From contig JAURVB010008329.1 in NCBI GenBank assembly GCA_033002965.1, positions 1 to 64,000 of the forward strand: a DNA stretch of 64,000 nt. Direction: 5' to 3'. The translations under genes and the position numbers were made by a program. The notes beneath the pieces were generated by a model. It did not search any database. It saw only the letters and a program-made list of their open reading frames with translations, and had not been told where the DNA came from. This DNA is from Piper betle. Lineage: Eukaryota > Streptophyta > Magnoliopsida > Piperales > Piperaceae. Shown here piece after piece: positions 38,514 through 50,599 of the stretch (position 1 is its first letter; each line of letters opens with the position of its first letter).

Positions 38514-40128
38514 TTACAGAGGACAAAAAGAAATCAAGGATAGCTCAATGGAGAGAATAGCATTTATCAAAGTACTATCCACTGTCCATCCAAAGATTGT
38601 AAGGTCACCTGGGTTGGTCTGCAGATATAACACTGGACCTCCAATCACAAGCATAAGTGGGAGAATGGATTTATAACTGAAAAATACAAGTCACACTATG
38701 ATCTTCTCATGATTATAATCACATTTTTGTCACAAAATTCAATATCGAATCCTCGTGTATGAGAAAAGCCTGAAGACTGTTGCGTAATATATTCATATAG
38801 ATACCAGAGAAGTGCAGGTTTATTACATGGATACAATATAGCTGTTCATTTGCAACCTCATTGACAGCAGCAAATCACCATTAGGAGCTTAGCACTAAGC
38901 TTGTACATGGAATCTTTATCTGGAGTGGTATTATTTCTCTACAGCAATGATCAGCCATCCTGCCTCCTTGGAGACATCGAATAGAATAAAATTTCAACTA
39001 TCACACTATAAATGTATTTCTTTCTTTAACGTATGATATAGTGATCAACAGAGAAGATGTTCGCAGGAGAATTGTCAAGAATTTCAGAAAGCAAGTAAAA
39101 TTAGAACAATCAGGTTCCATAATTCTGAGAGCTGGAATATCTTACACTTGCAGACAGTACTTGCAAAGGAACAAACTTCGAAAATCTTAGAAGTACATTT
39201 TGATTGGTTGAAACAATTTCTCTCTCAAAACTGCCCAGTGGGCAATTGGACATGAGAGCAAATAGTAGTTGAGAAAATTATAATTTCTTTCCTTGATGAA
39301 AATAAGTTAATCTCTTTCTATATATTATTAGTGATTCTTTCTTATGGAAGTTCCTGTCTGACCAAAACCAAAACAATACTTTATAGCAGCAGCTAAGATC
39401 GTTTAGTTATTTATAGCAGAATGGTACATATATAACTAATAAGAGAAGTAGCAGAAATAAAATTATAATACATACCTAAAGCTTGCTTTTTTGGTAAGAT
39501 GACACATGTGATGTGTAGTAGGAATTTGTTGTCCAGGAAGCACTATCTAGTGACTCCAAATCACTTTCCGAGTGATTGATGAATAAAGAAACATGATTGC
39601 TAGCTTCATAGTTCCCAAAACCATTTGAAAGTCTAGAAGCAGAACCATCAGGTGAACTGCGAGTTACATTAGCATGCCAGCGACCAGTAATAGTCATGGC
39701 AAGAACAGAGACATACATGAACAACTGCCACATGAAGAGGAAATTGGGTATATTGCACTCACCACAAAGTCGCCACCATTGATGAAATTCACAGTCTCAT
39801 GATAGCCGGTCGTCTGAAAGAGAGACACAAACTGGCTTGCAGTTACCAACAAAAATGAGAGCAGGAGATTTATCCGAAACCGGTGACTTATCTTAGACAA
39901 ATGATGTTGCAGGCGCATATGTTCTTTCAGAAGTACAAATGCATCGAAATCCCCTTGCAGAAGCTTTCGATAATCTTCGAAATGAATGACTTGAAAATTG
40001 CATACCAAATTGAACACCATTGATGAAGCTTCCCATGACTCGTGATTTACATAAACCCGAATAATCTCCCTAATTGTCTTTAAGAGAACAGCTGGTATTG
40101 TACACCAAATCAGCAATCGGAAGGATTC
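38514..40128 (-). pseudogene. DUF3537 (plant gustatory-receptor-like) gene, truncated
   Basis: DUF3537 proteins are plant multi-pass membrane proteins of unknown biochemical role. The first recognisable exon opens at 40128 with ESFRLLIWCTIPAVLLKTIR, followed by NLVCNFQVIHFEDYRKLLQG, HHLSKISHRFRINLLL and FINGGDFVV. Between NHESW and NLVCNF about 27 residues are missing compared with the family. The next exon has GRWHANVTRSSPDGS and SESDLESLDSASW and loses frame in an A-run at 39488-39493. The last exon (38632-38514) has LYLQTNPGDLTIFGWTVD and stops at 38514. The amino-terminal exons are not found to the right. It is most likely a dead fragment. Confidence 0.82.
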
Positions 40129-43100
40129 CTACATAAATAAAGACGAAATAAAAAATTAATCATATTTAACATACTATATTCTCTCTCTTATGAAAGACTA
40201 AAATTCATAAACTTACTCAAGCTAATCTTTGAGTCTCAGTGGAATGCTAACAGAGGCATAAATTAAATAGGGAACAAAACAATGCTACCACTAACTTCAA
40301 TTTGCTAGATCATCTTAAAAGTCTCACAAACTATTCAAGGATAGTATTGGACCAGAACAATCTTTGATCCTATAAAATAAAAGCATCAAGAATTACAATT
40401 TATCCTCTGTTCATTAGTTAAGTCAACGCAATTCTGATTCTAGCATTTCCAATCATTCACTAGATTTCCAATCATGCAATTTGTTGAACAAAATCAACAA
40501 CCGTACTTTGTGCAAGTCAAGCAGATAGTACACTTGATAAAATCACCATCACCATTTCATTACTACAAACAATACGCAGAGTAGTGATGAAGAGCTTCAA
40601 GAATTGGAATCACTTCTAAGTTCCATAATCATAGACAGTAGGCAGCTTTCTAGTTCAGAAGAGAAGGATGTTAACAACTTAGACAAGCCGGCTAGATTTG
40701 TTTTACTCCATGACGTGTGGAAAAAATGAGACTGGCTCCCCTTTTCAACATGAAATTGGTTGTTGTGTCAAATTGTCCATGCCGAAAAAGCCCAGTAGTA
40801 GCTTATGGAGAGCAAATTTCTTGGCAATAATCATACTTCGCTAGTGAAGCAAGCTCAAAGTTTGAGTTGAGTTGAATCATTTTTTATTTGTTATACGAGG
40901 TTATATTCTAGTTAATAGACTTCAATTGGCCGGAAAATTCATTCATTTTACATGTTCATATTTCGTTCGCGTTGATTAAATTAAATTTTAAGCTAAACTT
41001 AGTCGAATCTTTTAATGATGGCTCCCATAGTTTAAGTAGAATTCAATTAGACATGTCTCAATGTATCTTTCTCAATGCATCGTTCCGTGATATGTATTTT
41101 TTCACAACATCACATCCCTTAATAGATTTTTTTACTCTCTCTACATCTGATCGTACAAAATATTGCTCTCCCAATTCTTCAACGTGGGCCGAAGTCTGCA
41201 TCATTTAGTGCCATGTAGCCTTCTTCAGAGTAGAATTCAATTAGGCACGCTTTGACGAATCTTTCGGTGCTATTTAGCCTTATTCAGAATATTATTTAAT
41301 TAAATGTACGTCAAATCAATCATACTTCACCGGCCTTTTTCTATAATTTGGCTCTTGATACCCCTTTTCTTGGGGTAAAGGGTGAAAGGTTAAAAGTTGA
41401 CTGGTAGATACGCAGGAAGATGACTACCATCTTCCGCAAACATTCAGTATTCATAAATAAATTAAGTCGATTCAACCATTTTGTCAAGTCCCGGTGTGTC
41501 AAGTTTGAGTATGAAGTTATACCAAAAAACATATTCTTCTATCTTTGTTCATAGAGATTATTATATCAAGTTATTTATTTGAAATTGAATTATTTTTTTA
41601 AAAAATACAAACTCAAGATAGCAGAATGTCCAATTAAATGACCTTTAACAATGCTCGCCCAGCTACTAAGAACATCAAACTAGGAGAGAAGGTTGAACTG
41701 GTAAAAAAGAGGGTAAAAGATATCTTAGAGTTCAACCAAACGGCCTAACATATGCGGAGATGATGTTTGAGCAAGTTGTGGCTTGAGTTGTAGCATGTAA
41801 GCGTTTTCTCGTGATTAATCTCTCAAAAAACTTGAGAACAACACCATTAAATAGCTTTGATTTTTTTTTATAAAAAAAATTGCTCTTTATTCTGCATCTT
41901 ATTTCCATAGTTTTCTTGCCGCGCAACGACCCAAAAAATAACAATATAATTATTCTTGAAGCAGTAATATATAATTTTATAATTCATGTTCAATTCAATA
42001 AAAATTCGATTTGAAGTTTAGCTGAACTGAAATGAAGCAAATTTGAGGTTACTTTTCCTAATTGAACTCGCTTGTTATTTTCTATGTATGAAAATTATTT
42101 GTTAGACCTTTAAATTGCATTTATTATAAAATATAACAAACAAATAAAAAAATAAGCTTGCACAACCATTAATTAAAACTTGAACATTAGTTTTAACGCA
42201 TGGTTATCTCATTTCATAGACATATTATGAAATATTGAGATTAATAATTATAAAAATATTTTTTATGTACACAATATGCTAAAAAGAATATAGATAAAAA
42301 CATGAAATTGAATTATTGAGGGCCAGCTCTCTTTAACTCATTATTAATTATATGTATAGGTAGATTATGTTAGGCTGTATGAGCCCCAAAAAAGAAATTG
42401 AAATAGGTTTTATGGGTTTCTTTTAATCAAAAAATTAGCACAATGAATAAGACTTTCCTACTAGTCTATATATAAGCCACCAATTATCTTTAAATATGAT
42501 GTGAGATAAACCCAATATATTAAACTAATACTCAACAAATAATTAAAAATTAAATAAAGTTTGAAGTAAAACTCAATTATGGTCTCTACGAAGGAGTGGC
42601 TTTTATAAATACAGTTTATGCACACGCGTGATATTATTTTAAGTAAAGGGCCGAGAAATTTTCATGCACCATAATTTAATTTAACATGTTGGATTATAAG
42701 GATAACCTAAATTTAGCGGCCCTAGAAGCAGCCATATATGGCATCAGTCAGACGCGACCGTCAAACTGTCACAGTAGGATCTGACTGTCAATGTTTTTTA
42801 ATTTTTTAAAAGCCGATAAAAAAATTTGGCCAGGGCTAAAATTAAAAGACAGATATAAATTAGTCATCCCCGACTAGCAGGCAACTGTTACTTGTTCCTC
42901 TTAAAAAGAATAATTTATTATTATTATTATTATCAAATCTAGATTGTCTTCTTACTCAGACAATTCTTATTAAAATGTGGTGCAAGAAAATTTTTTATGA
43001 TCTTGCTAAAAAGTCTTTTTATATAAATAAAAAATAATAATAGGGGAATAACTTAAAACTAGGAAGCGTCTCTTTAGACAGTTGGATATAGATTAATGAT

Positions 43101-44223
43101 AATTATATTTTTCATTTGGGTAATCATCATCGTAATCAATTATTGTCCAATACACTAAAGTTGGGATCAAGGGTTTTTAAGTTCTCGCAATCTTGTCCTA
43201 TCATTCCTCTTACACAACGCGTGTAGGATCACGCGGAACCAATAGTAATATTGAAGAGGTGGAAGGTGGGCCATAAAGGTCTTTAATAATAATTTGCCCT
43301 TGAAGTCTCTTTCAAATTCAGACACACTCGTTAAAATAAAACTTCCGACCCCCACGGACCGAGCTTATTGAGAGAGACCAATGTCCTTGCACATAAATTT
43401 GCAAATTAATGCAGGTTGCTTTCGATAATAAAAAAAACTTAGTGCATTATAATTTTAATATTATATTTTTAAAAAATAATTATTTATAATTAAAGAGACA
43501 AAATATTCTTATATTTTCTCTCAAATTCACCTCTAATCATTAAATATTTTTATATTATGCAAAAATTATAATGATAATAAAAAACAAATAGAAACGAACC
43601 AGGTTTCATGGTCGTCAGAGAATCAGAAATATAATTTCTTTCAATCACTAAAAATTGATGAAAATTTTTTGTGTACGGCAAAAAAGTGTGTTAAGATGAA
43701 AAATAACAAAATACTCACATCCTATACAGACAATATAAACGATTATACTAATTACATTCATCACATAGTCGTTTATCTAACCTCTGCACATGAAAATTAA
43801 TTATAATTAATTTTAGTGTAACCTCCATATAAAAATTAATTATAATTAAATACTTGTGTGACTATTAATATATTATATAATTAAACACCCAATATTAAAA
43901 CAATAAATAAATGTGAACAATGCAACAACACAAAGACATGTGTATAATATTAATGAGGGTTATGGGAATAGACATTCCCACCCCTTTTAATCTTTATTTA
44001 TATCTTTTATTAATAAAAAATAGAATTTTTTAATATCAATTATACTCAATGACTGATGTTTATTTTTATTTATATATAGTTATTACTAATTTTTTATTAA
44101 ATATAATACCTTGCATGGTAAATTTTTCACAAACAATAAAAAGGGTAAAATGTAAACAAGGTAAACCGCTTCATAAAAAGACGTGAACCTCCTCCATCCG
44201 CCACTTCCACTGACATCTCCACC
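40129..44223. other. Long AT-rich intergenic region
   Basis: No supported gene. The right part holds the promoter region of the receptor kinase gene. Near 42915-42933 there is an ATT microsatellite. Words such as TTTGAGTTGAGTTGAAT (about 40860-40876) and AATTCGATTTGAAG (about 42004-42017) resemble the dispersed GAGTTCGA-type repeat at the window's right edge. Confidence 0.5.
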
Positions 44224-46319
44224 ATGTACGACCTTCTCCTCCACCTCTACCTCCTCCTCCTCCTCCCCTCCTCTACAGCCGCCCAGCCACTTCCCTCACC
44301 GTCGACGGCCTCTCCCTCCTCGCCCTCAAGTCCGCCGCCTACACCCGCCCCGGCGATACCGACTCCCCATTCGCCTCCTGGAACGCATCCGACGCCGACC
44401 CCTGCCGCTGGCTCGGCGTCACCTGCGAGTACGGCTCCGCCGACCCCCGAGTCGTCGCCGTATCCCTCCCCGGCCGCCGCTTCCCCGGCTACATCCCCTC
44501 CGAGCTCGGCTCCATCGCCTCACTCCGCCGCCTCGACCTCCGCGGCAACCGCCTCTCCGGCCCCATCCCCGACCAACTCTTCCGCGCCACCTCCCTCCGG
44601 ACCTTGATACTCCTCGGCAACAACCTCTCCGGCGCCGTGCCGACGCATGTGTGCAACCTCCCCCACCTCCAAACCCTCGACCTCTCCAGCAACTTCCTCT
44701 CCGGCGAGGTCCCTGGCGGCCTTGGCAGCTGCGGAGAGCTGCAGAAGCTCGCCCTCGCCGGCAATAGGCTCTCCGGTGGGATCCCCGCTGGCGTGTGGTC
44801 GAAATTGGGCAGTCTCGTGGAGCTCGATTTCTCCGGCAACGAGCTCGAAGGTCCCTTACCGGACGATCTCGGCGAGCTTCGATCTCTCTCCGGAAGTCTA
44901 AACTTCTCCTTCAACCACCTTTCCGGCGGGCTTCCCCAATCGCTGGCGAAGCTTCCGTCGACGGCGAAGTTCGATCTGAGAAACAACAATTTCACCGGCG
45001 AAATCCCCAGCAATGGAGCTTTTGCAAGCCAATTCGCTTGGGCCTTCACCGGCAACCCCCTTCTCTGCGGCTCCCTCCTCAACAAGCCCTGCAACGGCTC
45101 TTTGTCGGCGGTCCCACGAAAAGGCGATCCGGCGGCCCATCCCGACGTCGTGCGGAAGAGGGGACTCAAGTACAGCTCGATCCTCATCATCTGCATCGCC
45201 GACGCCATTGGCGTTACAATCATCCTTCTCTCAGTCATCTACTTGTACACTAAGCGGCGGAGCTCAAACGACCACGCCGCCAGCGGATCTTCCTTCTGCT
45301 GTGCTCGGGTGGCGGGAAACCCAGTCCCAGAGGCAGGACCGTCGGAGATTAGCGGAGACGACGAAGTGAACGGCGGGGACGGCGGCGGCTTGGTAGCTCT
45401 AGAGAAGGGATTCAAGTTCGAGCTCGAGGAGCTACTGCAGGCCTCCGCCTACGTGCTCGGGCGAACCGGGCCGGGCGGCATCGTCTACAAGGTGATGCTC
45501 GGGAACGGCGTACCAGTGGCGGTGCGCCAGCTCGGCAACGGCTCCGCCGACCGGTACAAGGACTTCGCCGCGGCCGCTCGGGAGGTGGGCCGGGTGCGGC
45601 ACCCCAACGTGGTGAGGCTCCGGGCCTTCTACTGGGCGCCCGACGAGAAGCTCCTCATCTCCGACTACATCCCCAAAGGCAACCTCGCCGCCGCCCTCCA
45701 CGGCCGCGGCGGCCAGAAGCCCTCCCCCGCCCTCCCATGGTCGACCCGCCTCCGAGTTGCCAAGGGGGTCGCGCGCGGGCTGGCTCACATCCACAACCAC
45801 GGCCAGCGCAAGTACGTGCACGGCGACGTCAAGCCTGCCAACGTGCTCCTCGACGACAAACACGACGCCGTCATCGCCGACTTCGGCCTCGCCCGGCTCC
45901 TGGCCATCGTCAACGTCGGCGGCGGCGACCGGCCCGCGATCCCGGCGGGGCGAATCACCGGATACACGGCGCCGGAGGCGAGGCTGGCCTGGAGCGAGCC
46001 GAGTCAGAGGAGCGATGTGTACTCCTTCGGGGTGGTGGTGCTGGAGATGCTGACGGCGAAAGCGGTGGAGGCGCCAGCGTCGTCGTCGGCGAGTGTTGGG
46101 AAGGGCGTGGAGCCGGAGCTGGCGAAGTGGGTGAGGAAGATGCTGTCGGAGGGGAAGAAGGTGGGTGAGTTGGCAGACACGGCGGTGGAGTTGGAGGGGC
46201 CGGCCATAGAAGAGGCGGAGCGCGTTCTCCATGCGGGGCTTGCCTGCACGGAGACCGACCCGGAGCTGCGGCCGACCATGAAGAGTGTGTCCGAGAATTT
46301 GGAGAAGATTGGGTGCTGA
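44224..46319 (+). CDS. Leucine-rich-repeat receptor-like kinase, atypical kinase domain (frame break near 44292)
   Basis: This is a plasma-membrane receptor-like kinase of the plant ZAR1-like LRR group, intronless here, about 698 residues. The ATG at 44224 opens a Leu-rich signal peptide (MYDLLLHLYLLLLLPSST). The continuing domain, TVDGLSLLALKSAAYTRPGD, lies in another frame, a net loss of one base near 44292. No ATG exists upstream in the second frame. About six or seven LRRs follow (for example LRTLILLGNNLSGAVP, LQTLDLSSNFLSGEVP). The transmembrane segment is ILIICIADAIGVTIILLSVI, followed by KRR. The kinase reads through uninterrupted to the TGA at 46319: the usual catalytic Lys is Arg (VAVRQL), the HRD Arg is Gly (HGDVKPANVLL), and DFG is kept. 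Such changes occur in this subgroup and suggest weak or absent catalysis. GC content is far above the flanks. Confidence 0.9.
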
Positions 46320-46874
46320 TTGGAATCGGCTTCTCCATCACCATTACCATCGTTTAAAAAACAAGGTTGGATTGAATTTTAGCTGCGTTCTTTTTTCAAG
46401 CTTTCCAGATTCCGTAATTTCTTTATGATTGAAAGCTTTTCCTCATGTTTCACATTTCTTTGTGCTATGATAGATTTAGAGTTGAGTTTTGTAAGTACAC
46501 AAAGGCGACTGCAATTTTAATATGCAGATTTTATGGTCAGGATTGATCAATCAGAGTTAAACGGAATTTAATATGTAGTAGGAAAAGATTGGATTTGAGC
46601 GGGATATAGGAGGAAGCCAGAGGAGAAATGGATGGGAGGAATTAATTAGGGTAGAGACAGATAGAAGATGTAGATGATAAACACAATGAACATATATAAC
46701 GAAATCGAATCAGGAAGCACGTCGCCACTTCAGAAAACATTGAACGTTTGAAAACAATTGAAAGAACCCATTACACCCATCTCCTAGAACGTAGCCATCT
46801 TATACATGTACACTTGGGCTACGAACTTTCTCCCTCCACTTCAGTGGTCATCTAAGTAGGTAGTTTAGGCAATA
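46320..46874. other. Spacer between convergent genes
   Basis: The 3' ends of the receptor kinase (+) and the bHLH gene (-) face each other across about 550 bases. It presumably contains both 3' UTRs. No other gene is seen. Confidence 0.6.
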
Positions 46875-49661
46875 TTAATTCTTAGATCCACAGCAGCAGT
46901 TTGATCGTTCCCTCTGCAGTTTCTGAACGAGAAAAGCTTTGAATTTTAATGGATGTACATGAATGGTTACGAGGTCTTTTACTTTTAATAAACCTCGGTG
47001 AGAAATTGAACAGTAAGTACTACGTACCTGAATTTCGTTTTGTAAATATTTGATGTGTTGAACTGCCAAATCCAACATCTCTGCCGTGTTTGTTTGCTGC
47101 ATATAGCTAGCACGCCCCAGTTAATGTATTGCAAAAAAAGGTCAATTGGGCGTTATATAATGAACAACATTTAGATGCGGATAAAGAACAAAATACATCA
47201 CCAAAGTGATTTATTTAAGGTCCCTCATCGCTTTCGCTTCAATAGATAATTATAAAAATTACGACTATGTATGTCTCTTATTTTTCTCATTAATCACACA
47301 ATAAATTATGTTGTGGAAAAGATTAGTAATTCTCTCTTTATATTTATTGATCACATTAACTAGGATGTTTTATTTTTGGTGTCTATATTGTGTTTAGCCA
47401 ACCCCTAAATACAGTTTAAAAATTCAAAACTCGAAGCCGACTCTGAGTCTTTTATGTTAAATTTTTTATTATGTACATAAATAGTTGTTTGAAATTAGTA
47501 GATATTGTTATTTTTGACATTTAAATTAATAAATATGTAATTTATATTGATTAAATATATTAACTTAGCTTAATGTAAAAAATATAATATGTTTTGATAA
47601 CTTTCATAACTTAGACTCGAGAAGTCAATTATAAAATTAGTCATGATAAAGTCATTTACAGAGTTTAACTCGATAATCTACGTAGTAGAGTCGACTATCA
47701 TAGAGTTTTCAAGTCAAAAAAAGTTTTAAATTATGCCTCTAAGTAAAATGTTCATGGCACTTAGTTTCTTAGATTTCAGGTGATTTTAACTCAACCAAAC
47801 GGGCCATTATCACTTTCACGATGTTGCCAATGTATATAATAATATGTCACCTAGATCTATTGCGCTGCATAATTATAAGTTTGCGACGTTTTTTCTACAC
47901 CGAAATGAGTTTTTACCTTCTCCATGTTGGGCACCAACTCTTGCACCTTCCTAAGTTTCTCGCTGATTCGAGTTCTTCTTTGCTGTCGACGTTAAAAATT
48001 GTTAGCCCGCGTAGTTAATGAAATAGTTTAACAGAAAATCAAAACCACAAATTTTTTGTTTTAAATTATACAAAAACTCCTCTTAATTTTTACTCCGACC
48101 TTCTACTAATTACATGAGAGGGAAAATATATAGGACGTTAATTTCCTTATCTGAGATGGAGGTCTATATTATATACTCCTTACTCTTTCGGCAATACTTC
48201 GAGGGTGCGTGGCGCAGCCTCTCTAGTCCGGATTTTACAAGGAACCGCGTCTTGCTGCAACTGTAGGAAACCCTCCAACGTCGCCATTTCTATAGTCTTA
48301 TGAGGGTGCTCCATACTAATCCCCCAACAAAATCATATCAAAGAAGATTAGAAGAGAATATTACGATTGGAGAACAGCCAAGCATCATTGAATAACTTAC
48401 TAATTCGACGTCGATGTGGTCGAGAGCAGCGAGTATGTCACCGTTGATGTCCTTGCCTCGTTTGTTAGGAGGAGCAGAGAAGGCGATGGTCTTGGACTCC
48501 TCGTTCCAACTAGTGCCCATCCTAGAGACGTCCCCAAGCTTCGATTCTTGTCTAGAGAAGCTGCGCTGCGGCTTGAGCATTCTTTTTGCGACATCACCTC
48601 CAGTACCATACCCACCGTTGCACCCTGCTGGGCCGATCAAGTTGGATGCAGAGCTCAATTTGCATTTTACAGAGGCAAACTGTAAACCAATAACTCTACT
48701 ACGTACAAATTAAAAATGTTGTTGATAAGACTTATTTTTATAAGAGAGAGATCAGAGGGGAATAATTATCTAATTTATTTCGTTTTAATGAACTTCATTA
48801 TAAACATATATAATGTGGCCGTAATAATAATGATAATAATAATCGATCCCAAAATAGAAGCCGCCACCAGCACCTTGTTTTGAAAAGTTTCCTAAAGGAG
48901 GTATTGTTGACGTACGAGCTGATGCATGTGCGCCGCCCACTCTAATTAACACTCTTGACTCAAGTATACGGAGAATATCACGTCACACTCATTCTCTGCC
49001 CTACGATCGAATAGACCATCTACCTGTAATCTTCACCGTTCGTTTCCAATCAAGATTCTCATTCCGTCAGACCCGATTACCCGAATATAAAAACAAAAAA
49101 ACTGGTGACTCGTTTTAATCCAAGATGCTGTCCTGGGCAAGATATTTCGCGTTGGAGATTCGAAGCGCTCGTGATGGTGGCGGGGCCCACCACCCCGATT
49201 AGCTGCGTCATCTTCGGCGTCTCGCGCGAGAAAGTCGCCGGGTTTTTCGGCGGCGCCGCTGTCGGCCGATTCAGCCGGGATCCGATCGCAGCGACGAGCG
49301 GGAGGAGAAGAAGAAGAAGAAGAAGAGAATAAAGTAGTCGGGCTCTCACCGCTGTTGTCGAGCGCGAGGTGGGAGAGGATGTCTGAGGTGGGGAAGCTGC
49401 TGTGGCGGGCAAGCGCCGTCGGTGAAAACGACGAAGCTGGGGCGGCCGTGCAGGAGGAGGAGGACCTTTCGAGCTGGGAGCCGGAAGAGTTCTGCTCTGT
49501 GCGATCGGAGGAGCCGGCGGCGGGGAAGAACTGGGCGAGGAAGCCGGCATCGGAGTTGGGGACGAGAGATTCAAGGTGGCGGGTGAGAAGGAGCTCGGGG
49601 CGGAGCCATAACGGGCGAGACCGGGAGCCATCGGCCGGTACGGAAGAGAAGAGGGGTACAT
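46875..49661 (-). CDS. bHLH transcription factor (bHLH122/130 type), two frame breaks
   Basis: The family binds E-box-type DNA as dimers in the nucleus. Exon 1 (49661 to about 49350) starts MYPSSLPYRPMAPGLARYGS, then after a one-base loss near 49598 continues SLVPNSDAGFLAQFFPAAGS and ARHSSFPTSDILSHLALDNS. Exon 2 (about 48679-48417) gives KPQRSFSRQESKLGDVSRMG. Exon 3 (about 48295-48184) gives GFLQLQQDAVPCKIR, then after a one-base loss near 48224 the basic-region part GCATHPRSIAER. Exon 4 (47982-47917) is QRRTRISEKLRKVQELVPNM, exon 5 (47096-47028) is QTNTAEMLDLAVQHIKYLQN, and exon 6 (46922-46875) ends CCCGSKN. Exons 4-6 have exact GT-AG borders and phases. The borders of exons 1-3 are less sure. 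Both breaks would abolish the protein if real. Confidence 0.85.
49305..49330. repeat. GAA/CTT microsatellite
   Basis: About seven GAA units (CTT on the bHLH strand) just beyond the proposed exon 1 donor. Confidence 0.85.
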
Positions 49662-50020
49662 AGAATGGCTGCAACGCCTGTCCCCCGGCTCGTTCTTTTG
49701 GAGAGGAAGAAGGCGCCCACCTCCCTGTATATAGAGCTAACATAGGGTGGAGTCAATGACAATAAATTAACCATGATAATAATCTGGCATGCCCCACAAA
49801 TCTAACTCAGCTTGACGATAACGGCTAACAAACCCTTAACCCACGCTCTCGGGTTTCATTCGGCGCCGGTGCTAACTAGTTGACTAATTCAGATTTTGAT
49901 GGCTTGGTTGGTGCCTAATAACACCCAAGGGTGGGTGTTTCTTTTTAACATTATCAGGATTTTTTGTAGTTAAAAATACATGAGTTCAACTTGAATATGT
50001 AATAATTGTATGGAACAAAA
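49662..50020. other. Upstream region of the bHLH gene
   Basis: It presumably contains the bHLH promoter (a TATATA word on the minus strand lies near 49726-49731) and its 5' UTR. No gene is seen. Confidence 0.45.
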
Positions 50021-50584
50021 TGTTGAGAAAAATCCTCAAAATTAGAGTTTGATCACAACAATAACGAATACATGAAACAAGAAAGCGACACCGAAGAAAT
50101 AAGTTAAAATAAATATAAAAGAATCGAGAGAATTAACGTGAAAAACTTTCTTTTGATATAGAGTCAAAAATTATGGGACAAAGATAAACAATTCACTACA
50201 TTAATTAAATATTATAATTTTTAAACTTATAAAAATGTACAAAAAGATCTCTCACCTAATATTTATAATTGAGATCTCAATATTTCTCGTCCCTCAACAC
50301 TTTGTATAAGATTATACCAGTGAAATAAGATTTCTCTTCCGTCATTTTTATCTTCTTTTTCCTTGTCATCTCTATTACTTCTCTATCTTGTCCATATATT
50401 CAAGAATAAGGCTTAAAAAGCTTTTCCTTCCTTGTTTTCAATGATAGTTCAACAAACAATCACTACTATTTTGTATTATGAAACTTCCTTTGGTATTTTC
50501 AAGACTTTCTTTGATATTCTCAAAACTTCCTTTGGCATTTCAAGTGTGACAATGAGCTATAGATAATTAATAGTTATTGATACA
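50021..50584 (-). mobile_element. Solo LTR related to the copia element at 31 kb
   Basis: On the plus strand it begins TGTTGAGAAAAATCC and ends with TTATTGATACA, the reverse complement of the copia LTR ends (TGTTAATA ... TTTTTCTCAACA). Internal segments also match (TTAACGTGAAAAACTTTC, ACAATTCACTA, GTGTGACAATGAGCT). Three short CTTCCTTTGGTATTTTCAAG-like repeats occur near 50488-50545. No clear target-site duplication is left, so it is old or a sister family. Confidence 0.75.
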
Positions 50585-50599
50585 AATATTTACAATCTT

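Noticed and set aside
44183..44767. 194-residue Pro/Arg-rich open frame overlapping the receptor kinase
   Set aside because: Off-frame shadow of the GC-rich LRR exon; composition bias only.
45432..46232. 266-residue minus-strand open frame, and 44489-45238 minus
   Set aside because: Antisense shadows of the kinase and LRR coding sequence.
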